Translations under genes and position numbers: made by a program
Notes under the pieces: generated by a model
Database searches by the model: none
What the model was told of the DNA's origin: nothing
The model's input: only the letters and a program-made list of their open reading frames with translations
NCBI RefSeq assembly: GCF_003997495.1
Contig: NZ_RZRU01000001.1
Location: 186,001-250,000 of the forward strand
Source: Mesorhizobium sp. M7A.F.Ca.US.008.03.1.1
Lineage (GTDB): Bacteria; Pseudomonadota; Alphaproteobacteria; Rhizobiales; Rhizobiaceae
DNA length: 64,000 bases
Direction: 5' to 3'
Part shown: one piece after another, positions 26,121-33,520 of the stretch
Layout of the letters: every line of letters begins with the position of its first letter
How positions within the stretch are numbered: position 1 is the first letter of the stretch

Positions 26121-27365
26121 GTGAGGTCCGATCTGATCGCCCGTTGCGGTGGCCTCTTTCGCACCGCCGGGTTCGCGGCGCTCGCCTTGCTTTTGACTTT
26201 GACGGCCGCCAGTGCCGAGCGCCGTGTCGCGTTGGTCCTCGGCAACGCCCAGTACCAGCACGCGGCGCCGCTCGCCAATCCGGTGCGCGACGCCCAGGCC
26301 ATGGCCGAGCGCTTGAAGAAGCTCGACTTCGAGGTGGTTTCAGGCTTCGATCTGACCAAGCCGCAGACGCAGGCGACGATCGCCCAGTTCGCAAAACAGG
26401 TGCGCGGTGCCGACATCGCGCTGTTTTTCTACGCCGGCCACGGCTTGCAGGTTGCGGGCAAGAACTACCTGCTTCCTGTCGACGCCGCGCTGGAGGACGA
26501 AACGTCCCTCGACTTCGAGGCCGTGCCGGTTGATTTCGTTCTACGCCAGATGTCGCGGGAGACCAGCATAAGGCTGGTGTTTCTCGACGCTTGCCGCGAC
26601 AATCCCCTCGCCGAGGTGCTGGCCAAGACCGCGGGCGTCAATGGCGCAAGCAGCGGCCTTGCCGAGATTCCGATAGAGAACGGTGGCGCCGGCACGCTCG
26701 TCGCTTTCGCCGCCAGCCCCAATCAACTCGCCTATGACGGGTCGAGCGAACATTCGCCTTTCACCTCGGCGCTCCTCCAGCATATCGGTGAATCCAACGT
26801 CTCCATCACCGAGGCTATGAACAGGGTCACCAGCGACGTCTTCAAGGCAACCGCCGGCAAGCAGCGCCCCTGGATCAACGTTTCGCTGACCACGGAGGTC
26901 GTTCTGCACAAGGTCGATCTCAATGCGCCGTTGATCGTGGGCGAGGCGAGCGCACCTCAGACCGAAGGCGGCTCCGAAGCGCGCAACACCGGCGCGGCAA
27001 GCGCACCGGGCCAAAGTGCCGATCAGCTTGCGCTCGATGCGCTGCGTCAGAAGATCCCCAGGCTGGCTTCGGACGATCCGATCTTTTTCGACCATCCGAT
27101 CGATTTCGGCGATCCGGCAATCGACGGCAAGAGCATCGCCCAACTGATCAAGGGCAAGCCCCTGTTCAGCCCGGTGGAGGGATTGGACAAGTCGGTATGG
27201 GAGGGCAAGCACTGCGACGGCTGCCATGAATGGGACGAGGCACGGCTGTGCGAACAGGCGAAAAATTTCGCCGCCAACGATACCTCCGTCTTGCGCCTGC
27301 AACATCCGCTTGGAACACGCTTCAAGGTGGCGCTTGCCAAATGGGCTCAAGGTGGCTGCAAGTAA
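26121..27365 (+). CDS. Secreted caspase-like protein with C-terminal CXXCH segment
   Basis: A 414-aa protein. Signal peptide GFAALALLLTLTAASA, then a C14 caspase-like domain: RRVALVLGNAQY, catalytic His107 in FYAGHG and Cys158 in DACRDNP. The C-terminal ~100 residues hold CDGCH (365-369), a heme c attachment motif, in the context SVWEGKHCDGCHEWDEARLC, ending AKWAQGGCK. If this is a real cytochrome-c-like fold, the protein would bind heme in the periplasm. GTG 26121 has GAGG eight bases upstream and begins the signal sequence. It lies 7 bp after the YceI-OmpA gene, so co-translation is likely. Confidence 0.83.
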   Translation: MRSDLIARCGGLFRTAGFAALALLLTLTAASAERRVALVLGNAQYQHAAPLANPVRDAQAMAERLKKLDFEVVSGFDLTKPQTQATIAQFAKQVRGADIALFFYAGHGLQVAGKNYLLPVDAALEDETSLDFEAVPVDFVLRQMSRETSIRLVFLDACRDNPLAEVLAKTAGVNGASSGLAEIPIENGGAGTLVAFAASPNQLAYDGSSEHSPFTSALLQHIGESNVSITEAMNRVTSDVFKATAGKQRPWINVSLTTEVVLHKVDLNAPLIVGEASAPQTEGGSEARNTGAASAPGQSADQLALDALRQKIPRLASDDPIFFDHPIDFGDPAIDGKSIAQLIKGKPLFSPVEGLDKSVWEGKHCDGCHEWDEARLCEQAKNFAANDTSVLRLQHPLGTRFKVALAKWAQGGCK

Positions 27366-27409
27366 GACAGGACGATGATGGCATCCGCCCGGTTTCGTCG
27401 GGACAGGTT

Positions 27410-28012
27410 CTAGTAGGCATCCGCCGATTGGCGTGGCGCCTCGATCTCGGCCATCTGGATACCCATTTCGACAAACGCGGAAAGAACGGCAAAGCGGTCC
27501 GCGAGTGCGACACGCGCCAGCCCGGCCAGAACACCGGCATTGACTGCATGGGCGGCAGCAAACGGCTGCAAGGCCGATGGTGCTTCTGCGCCTACAACAG
27601 ATACGCCAGCAACAGAACCATTGTCACGCCATCCCGCCGCCAGGGCAATCCAGGCGCCGGGCGTTGTCGGTGACGTTGCCTCTGCCTGGCTCACTGCGGC
27701 GCGATGGCGGGGGCTGCCCGGTTCACCGACCCAGTCCCGAACATGGGCGAGCAACTCGTGATCCGTCCCATCGAGCAACTCGCTCAGATGGCTCAGGCAT
27801 TCATGCGCCCACCAGACCGCGGCCCGATCGGGAAGCAGGTAGGCACAGAACGTGATCGCCTCCTCGGGAACGCGCCCGGCGAGCAGGCCGCGGCAAAACT
27901 CGATCGACGGCTGTTCGGTTGGCAGCGTCCTCATCTCCCGGGCAATAGCGGGACAGGCCATGAAGAGATCCCGTGCCGTCTTGAATCGAAGCCCATTGGC
28001 CATGACCGCCAC
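27410..28012 (-). CDS. DUF6931-like protein (T6SS-associated)
   Basis: A 200-aa cytoplasmic protein. The N-terminal half reads FKTARDLFMACPAIAREM, PSIEFCRGLLAGRVPEEAIT and FCAYLLPDRAAVWWAHECL, a pattern I associate with DUF6931 proteins encoded near type VI clusters. The C-terminal half is Ala-rich and helical, with AGWRDNGSVAGVSV and IQMAEIEAPRQSADAY. GTG 28012 or ATG 28003 is the start. It is convergent with the second caspase and divergent from an OmpA gene. Its role in secretion is not known. Confidence 0.6.
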   Translation of the reverse strand: MAVMANGLRFKTARDLFMACPAIAREMRTLPTEQPSIEFCRGLLAGRVPEEAITFCAYLLPDRAAVWWAHECLSHLSELLDGTDHELLAHVRDWVGEPGSPRHRAAVSQAEATSPTTPGAWIALAAGWRDNGSVAGVSVVGAEAPSALQPFAAAHAVNAGVLAGLARVALADRFAVLSAFVEMGIQMAEIEAPRQSADAY

Positions 28013-28193
28013 GCTTTCATCGAGGAGATTTGGCCACTCAAGCCCCAGGCGAGGCGCGGGTCAAGTCTCTACCGGTGACGCTGCAACAACTGCGGGCACC
28101 GCCGTATCCCCGGCGTTTATCGACAGACAATTGCCCCGGAGTTTGGTATGATCCCCACCATCGAAATCAGATGCTCAAACAGGAGTAACCGCT

Positions 28194-28730
28194 ATGCAAT
28201 GGGGCAGTTCAGCCTTTATGTTGGCGGTCGTGTTTTTCTCGACCCACGCTTCCGCCGATCCCGTTCAGAAATCAGAAGACATCGTGAAGTTCTTTACCGG
28301 AGCGGCCGACCTCGGCAAGTCGCGAGGAATTTGTGTCGGCACCGAGGAGGAGTGCAAGAGCAAGAGCAAGGCGAAAGACGCGCCCGGAGAAAAATCCAGC
28401 CTCGATATGCTGATCAATTTCGGGTTGGATTCGGCCGAGCTCGACACCACTGCGCGCTCTGAACTCGGCGAGTTCGCCAAGGCGCTGAAGGACAGCCGGC
28501 TGAGCACGTTCAACTTCGTCGTCGAAGGTTTCACCGACGCCACCGGCACGGTGCACTACAATGAAGGTCTGTCGCAACGGCGAGCGCAATCGGTTGCAGC
28601 CTTCCTGACAGCCAGCGGTATCGAGCCTGCCCGCATCAATGCGATCGGCATGGGCGAAAAGAACCCACGCAGTCCCAACCCGTACGATCCCCTTAACCGC
28701 CGCGTGGAAATGCGGATAAAGACGCAATAG
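28194..28730 (+). CDS. Secreted OmpA-domain protein
   Basis: A 178-aa protein with a signal peptide (MQWGSSAFMLAVVFFSTHASA) and a C-terminal OmpA domain: INFGLDSAELDTTARSELG, VVEGFTDATGTVHYNEGLSQ with RRA following, and NPLNRRVEM-like PYDPLNRRVEMRI at the end. These contain the residues that hold diaminopimelate of peptidoglycan. A good CAGGAGTAA ribosome site precedes the ATG. It is convergent with the third caspase gene and may be a cell-wall tether in the same module. Confidence 0.85.
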   Translation: MQWGSSAFMLAVVFFSTHASADPVQKSEDIVKFFTGAADLGKSRGICVGTEEECKSKSKAKDAPGEKSSLDMLINFGLDSAELDTTARSELGEFAKALKDSRLSTFNFVVEGFTDATGTVHYNEGLSQRRAQSVAAFLTASGIEPARINAIGMGEKNPRSPNPYDPLNRRVEMRIKTQ

Positions 28731-28770
28731 CGCGCGCTGCTGCGTACCGCCAAAATTGCGCCGCCGGCGG

Positions 28771-30399
28771 TCAGTTCTTGAGCACGCCGCCGACAGCCAC
28801 ACCGGTGCCGAAGATCAGCGCCTTGGTGAGGAAGTCGTTATTGTCCCTGGCTGGCGGAAGATCATCCTCCTGCACCACGATCTCGCGGTTGCGCCGCTTC
28901 TGAACGACCTGTTGTTGTTTGCGCGGTTTTTTTACCAACGGTCTCGGGGTGCGGACCTTCTGTGCCACCTGCTTTCTCGGCTGGGTCGCACGGGCCTGAT
29001 CGGCGGCATATCTGGCGCGCACCGCTTCCATCATCGGATCTGTCTGGATCACGAGGAATGCAAGTTGCTCGCGTGTCAGATAGGTGGTCTGCGGCAGGCC
29101 GTTCTTCTCTTGCCAGACGCCGATCGCCTGACGGGTCTGTGGGCCTATGTTTCCGTCGACGCGGCCAAGCTCGTTGCCCAACGCTTCGATGCGCAATTGC
29201 AGATCGATGCGACCCTGGCGATCAAGGCCTATCGCACTTTCGGTCAAATCGGTGCCCGGTGTTTGCTTCACCTCGTCGGGAATGCTCACCGAGGTGCGCA
29301 CGGCAGAGCCGGAACTGGCGTTGGCCTGGTCCGTATCGAGTGCCGCGACCTGCCGATTTTGGGCTTGCGGGTCGTTCAATTCATCAATGTTCAGCCGCGC
29401 CACCGTAGCGAAGCGGCCGTTTGGGAACTGGTCGAGATAAGCCTCATAGAACGGCACCGAGTTGCGCTTGGAGGCTTCATCCCAGAGCCGCTGCTCGACT
29501 TCCCAGGACGGAGGATCGCTGGCGACAGGAGCAGGAGCGGATGTCGCTGCGGCGTTCGATGCGTCGGCCACTGGTTTTACGGCAGGCTCCGCCGCCGCGA
29601 CGGGTTTTCCAATGAACACCTCGCGTCCCAGCGATGCGTTATGCCACGGCCTCTGGCGCCCTTGCGTGGTTTCGGTCACCTCGCCGCGCACCCGGGTCAG
29701 AGCGCTCTGGATTTCGACGCCGGGTTCGGTCAGGTGCCGGGCGAGCGCAGTGGAGTAGGGACTATCGACCCCGTTGCCATCGAAAGCGATGGCGCCAGGA
29801 TCCGTTGCATAGGCAATCAGGAGGCCGCCGGTGCCGATGCCGTCTGATTTTGCTTCCACTGGCGCCAGCCCGGTGCCCAACGAGGTAGAGCGGCTTTTCG
29901 GCAGTGAGGCCGCCAGTGTCCTTGCCAGCGGATTGTCGCGGCAGGCATCGAGGATGATGACGCCAATCGCCGGGTCAGGTGGCAACGCAGCCATGAAGTC
30001 GTCGATCTGAATGGTCCGGGTCTTGAGATAGGCCGGCGAGCTCAATTCGGCGTCGACCGGTATCAGGTAGTTCTTGCCGTCGACCTGCATGCCGTGGCCG
30101 GCATAGAAAATAACAGCGAGGTCCGCGTCGTAGGATTGTTCGGTGAACCGGCTGATGAGGCTGTGCATGCCTGCATTGTCCTGGTCGACCCCTTCGATAA
30201 CCTCAAAGCCGGCATTGCGCAGCGTCGATGCTATGAGGTGCGCGTCGTTGGCGGGGTTGGGCAAGGTAACCGCGTGAACATACTTGCTGTTGCCGATGAC
30301 CAGCGCCACGCGCTTGGCGTCGGGCACGGGCGCCTCAGCGCTGAACGCGGCAAGGACAAAAAAGAGAAATCCGCTCAGAAAGACGAAGAACGCTTTCAT
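28771..30399 (-). CDS. Secreted caspase-like protein with peptidoglycan-binding-like domain
   Basis: A 542-aa protein. Signal peptide MKAFFVFLSGFLFFVLAAFS, C14 domain with RVALVIGNSKY, catalytic His102 (FYAGHG) and Cys153 (DACRDNPLAR). Then a linker with WDEASKRNSVPFYEAYLDQF, a repeat-like segment found after caspase domains in rhizobia. Next comes a peptidoglycan-binding-1-like segment (LGRVDGNIGPQTRQAIGVWQ), then a Lys/Arg/Gln-rich stretch, and a hydrophobic end LTKALIFGTGVAVGGVL. ATG 30399 has a strong GGAGG upstream. It lies downstream of the M23-SLT hydrolase on the same strand with a 215-bp gap, so it may have its own promoter. Confidence 0.85.
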   Translation of the reverse strand: MKAFFVFLSGFLFFVLAAFSAEAPVPDAKRVALVIGNSKYVHAVTLPNPANDAHLIASTLRNAGFEVIEGVDQDNAGMHSLISRFTEQSYDADLAVIFYAGHGMQVDGKNYLIPVDAELSSPAYLKTRTIQIDDFMAALPPDPAIGVIILDACRDNPLARTLAASLPKSRSTSLGTGLAPVEAKSDGIGTGGLLIAYATDPGAIAFDGNGVDSPYSTALARHLTEPGVEIQSALTRVRGEVTETTQGRQRPWHNASLGREVFIGKPVAAAEPAVKPVADASNAAATSAPAPVASDPPSWEVEQRLWDEASKRNSVPFYEAYLDQFPNGRFATVARLNIDELNDPQAQNRQVAALDTDQANASSGSAVRTSVSIPDEVKQTPGTDLTESAIGLDRQGRIDLQLRIEALGNELGRVDGNIGPQTRQAIGVWQEKNGLPQTTYLTREQLAFLVIQTDPMMEAVRARYAADQARATQPRKQVAQKVRTPRPLVKKPRKQQQVVQKRRNREIVVQEDDLPPARDNNDFLTKALIFGTGVAVGGVLKN

Positions 30400-30614
30400 G
30401 GACCAGTCCTCCGCCCACCAGGGCGCACTGTTGATGTCTGCGCATGCTAAATTTCGTCGGCGACTTGGTCGCCTATGCCAAATGGCTCTTGAGCCTATGT
30501 GATCTCGACCGCGGTCCTGGTTCACAAAGAGCTCGAAAAAAGTCGCACATAGTAACACTTTGCGGCAGGAACACCAATGTTCCGGCCGCGAAACTCATGA
30601 ACCGCGGGGCAGGT

Positions 30615-33008
30615 TCAAAGGGTGCTCTGGATCGAGCCAATGACGGCCGTGACGGCTTGTTTGTATTTTTCGAACTCTGGCGATGTCTGACGGATTTCCG
30701 TCGTGCTCGTTGTCTGCTGGCTGGCGTCGGTCGCTACTCGAACAACCTTCTGGCCCATTTTCCTTTCCGCCCAATCCACGACATAGCCGGCGGTCTTGCC
30801 TGTGAGGAAGGGGTTGGCTTGAATGACGGCGGAGCCGAGCACGGCGCTCAATTGCGCCGAACCCGACGCCGCCAGCACCTGATGCGCGCCTTCCATGCCC
30901 AGGAAATGGCAGAGATAGAGCCGACCGGCCGTGATTTGATGGCCGCGTGCCCGAAGATAGGCTTCGCCTTCCCGCGCCAGATTTCGCACCATCTCGCGCG
31001 AGATCGTGGCGTCGTAGCGTAGGGCAAGCAGGTCGGCGGTCGACAGCGTTCGTGCAAGTTCAGGGCGATAGGTGGTCATCATCCGGATCCAGGTCTTGGT
31101 TATGAACTGGCCGGCGCCGGTCGCTGAAGAGTTTGGGTTTTTGGCGCGGGCGCTGCCGCCGCTTTCGACATGAACGATACGGTCGGTCAGCGTTTCGACG
31201 GCGACATCGCCGGAATTGCCAGAATTGCCGGTATCATAGCTGGCGACCGTGGTCACCGCCCCCAGCGGATCGATCGCCTCGCCATTCTGATAGAGTTCGA
31301 AATGCAGATGCGGTCCGGTCGACAAGCCGGTGGTGCCGATATAGCCAATGATGTCACCGGCCTTCACCTTGGTGCCGATACCGCTTGCGATTGCGAATTT
31401 CTGCATATGCGCGTAGCGCGTCTCGCGTCCGTTGGCATGCGCAATCTTGACCAGGTTGCCGTAACCGCCGCCGTCGCCCTGGAAGGTGATCTCGCCGTCG
31501 AAGGCGGCTGCGATCGGCGTACCCACGGGGGCCGCCCAATCAACGCCCTTGTGGATGCGAACAACGCCCAGAATTGGATGTTTGCGTGGGCCGAAGGTGG
31601 ACGTCATGACCCCGTTGACCGGCGTGACCATGCCGTTGGTGACCGTCAGCGACCGAACCTGATCGTCGCCGGTAACGCATGCAAACTGACTGTCACTCTG
31701 CTGGAAGACAAAGCATTCGAGGCTCTTTTCAGTACCTTGCACACCGACATACAGCACGCGTCCGTCGGTCTCGCTCTTGCCGCGCGGTGTTTGCGAATAG
31801 ATCAGGACAAGGCGCTGGTCCTCGCTGGCAAAGGCGTCCAGGTCCTGTCCTCTCGACAGGTACATGATCGCTTCGCCGATCACCCCGGTCGGAACTTTGT
31901 TGCGCGCCGCCGTCGAATAGATTGCGTCGAGCAGGCGATATTGCCGCTTGTGCGTGCCTTCCTCCGGTGCGCCCGAATAGTTGAACAGATCCTCGCGGAC
32001 CCAGGGATCGACACCCGATACGAAGGCGCCCGCGGCGTTGCGCGTCAGCGTGCCGACAAAGACGTTCTTGGCGTAGATCGACACCTGCATGAGTGACATT
32101 GTCGTCGTCTCACGCGTCGGCCTGAAGCCACGCATGGCGACGACATCACCGGGTTCCAGGCCTTCCCGGTTGAAAAGTGCCTTCAGCGCTTCGCCCGCCA
32201 GCCTGGCGTCCTCGGCGGAGAAATGGGCATCGAGCGCAACGCTGTCCAGGCTGCGGTCATTGAGGATTTTCACGAACGTGTCTTCGGTCGCCTCGAACCG
32301 CTGATATTCGTTCGCGACGGTTGCGACACTCGTGTTGTTTTCGATCTGCGTCTTCTGGAATGCGGGGAGGGCTGCCTCGCCGGCATCGATTGTTTCACCC
32401 CAGCCGGCTTCGGGATCGTCGGTCCTCGTCTGCTGTCCCGCGGCAGCCGGAGCCTCGTTGGGGGCAGGCGGGGCCTGTAGATCGTTCTGCAGGTCTCCCG
32501 TCGGTGGCTGAAGATCGTCCTGCAGATCGTTGGACGGCGGCGGGGCGGTCTGCCGCTGCGCCTGGAAGAATGCGAAGTCCTCCTGTGTCGACGGTATCGT
32601 CGTCATGAATTTTTCGCTGGCGCTGAGCATCACATCCGACAGGATTTCGATCTGTGGGGACACACCAGCCTGATCCAGCTCCGCCGGCCTCGCGATCGCA
32701 TGGCCTTTCGACGTGGTGTCGGCGTCGGGGGCAAGGGTGATCCACATCGGATCTCCGGCAAGGTCGATGATGGCAGGCACATAGACCGATGCGTCGGCCG
32801 GCACATCGTCCACCCCTTCGACCGCGTGAAGGTCTTCGTCTTCGTCGCCGAACGACCAATAGTCGTAGGTGCGGTAGAAGCCCACGGCGATCGACAGCAC
32901 GACAGTCGCGGCAAGGCCTGCAAGCAGCCGGCGCCAGAGCTTGCGCCTGCGAAGCGCAAGGCGCGCCTGCTTCTTCTGCTTGAAGCTCGTGTCGATACTG
33001 TGCGTCAC
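30615..33008 (-). CDS. M23 endopeptidase and lytic-transglycosylase-like fusion
   Basis: A 797-aa membrane-anchored cell-wall enzyme. Short basic N-terminus, one membrane helix (about 26-45), a long acidic/Pro-Gln-rich region, a LysM-like/OapA-like middle, then an M23 metallopeptidase domain. Zinc ligands are seen in RIHKGVDW (His486, Asp490) and GPHLHFEL (His567, His569). The C-terminus has an SLT-type transglycosylase segment with catalytic Glu615 in HVESGG followed by GAGQFITKTWIRMM. Two peptidoglycan-cutting activities in one chain fit opening of the wall for an envelope machine. GTG 33008 overlaps the DUF1036 stop (GTGA). Confidence 0.82.
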   Translation of the reverse strand: MTHSIDTSFKQKKQARLALRRRKLWRRLLAGLAATVVLSIAVGFYRTYDYWSFGDEDEDLHAVEGVDDVPADASVYVPAIIDLAGDPMWITLAPDADTTSKGHAIARPAELDQAGVSPQIEILSDVMLSASEKFMTTIPSTQEDFAFFQAQRQTAPPPSNDLQDDLQPPTGDLQNDLQAPPAPNEAPAAAGQQTRTDDPEAGWGETIDAGEAALPAFQKTQIENNTSVATVANEYQRFEATEDTFVKILNDRSLDSVALDAHFSAEDARLAGEALKALFNREGLEPGDVVAMRGFRPTRETTTMSLMQVSIYAKNVFVGTLTRNAAGAFVSGVDPWVREDLFNYSGAPEEGTHKRQYRLLDAIYSTAARNKVPTGVIGEAIMYLSRGQDLDAFASEDQRLVLIYSQTPRGKSETDGRVLYVGVQGTEKSLECFVFQQSDSQFACVTGDDQVRSLTVTNGMVTPVNGVMTSTFGPRKHPILGVVRIHKGVDWAAPVGTPIAAAFDGEITFQGDGGGYGNLVKIAHANGRETRYAHMQKFAIASGIGTKVKAGDIIGYIGTTGLSTGPHLHFELYQNGEAIDPLGAVTTVASYDTGNSGNSGDVAVETLTDRIVHVESGGSARAKNPNSSATGAGQFITKTWIRMMTTYRPELARTLSTADLLALRYDATISREMVRNLAREGEAYLRARGHQITAGRLYLCHFLGMEGAHQVLAASGSAQLSAVLGSAVIQANPFLTGKTAGYVVDWAERKMGQKVVRVATDASQQTTSTTEIRQTSPEFEKYKQAVTAVIGSIQSTL

Positions 33009-33415
33009 GGGCTGCTTCCGGTCAGGAAGAACGTCCAGCGCACCTGTTCGAGTGTATCCACCTCTAAAAATTGCGCCGCGATATGGCCGCGCTGCCAGCA
33101 TTCGTCGATGCCGCGGATCGAGAACCGTCGCCGCTCGATACACATTTCGGTCGATCCGCTGAGGATCGCGTGGCCAAACACATCGGTGGCATAGATGTAG
33201 ATGTAGCGGTTCGTCAGCTCCTCGCGGATGACGTTCACGCATTGATTTGCACCGATGGTCCACCAGCCGTCGGTCTGGTCCGCATTGTCGATCTTCTGCC
33301 CGACCGCGAGATTGACGACGTCGAGCGTCTGGTTGCAGACCGTGAATTCGGCGCGTGCTTCGCCGCATGAGAGCACGGCCAGCAGGACGGCGCTCGAGAT
33401 GACCGCAAGCTTCAT
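33005..33415 (-). CDS. DUF1036-like secreted protein
   Basis: About 136 aa from the ATG at 33415 (an ATG three codons earlier is possible). A signal peptide (MKLAVISSAVLLAVLSCGEA) is followed by a DUF1036-type domain: EFTVCNQTLDVVNLAVGQK, DGWWTIGANQCVNVI and YIYIYATDVFGHAI, with several Cys that may form disulfides. Function of the family is unknown. Its stop overlaps the start of the M23-SLT gene, so the two are coupled. It follows the kinase gene at about 100 bp. Confidence 0.75.
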   Translation of the reverse strand: MKLAVISSAVLLAVLSCGEARAEFTVCNQTLDVVNLAVGQKIDNADQTDGWWTIGANQCVNVIREELTNRYIYIYATDVFGHAILSGSTEMCIERRRFSIRGIDECWQRGHIAAQFLEVDTLEQVRWTFFLTGSSP

Positions 33416-33520
33416 GCGGCCCATCAAGGCGAGCAAGGCTCGAACAAAATCACGCTGCTCTATGGGCAGGTCGGCGGACGAGTGGGGCAAACACGAGCAG
33501 CGTTCCATCGGGCGCCCATG

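Noticed and set aside
28756..29847. Plus-strand 363-aa frame opposite the third caspase
   Set aside because: Antisense shadow of a gene with a clear signal peptide, His/Cys pair and ribosome site.
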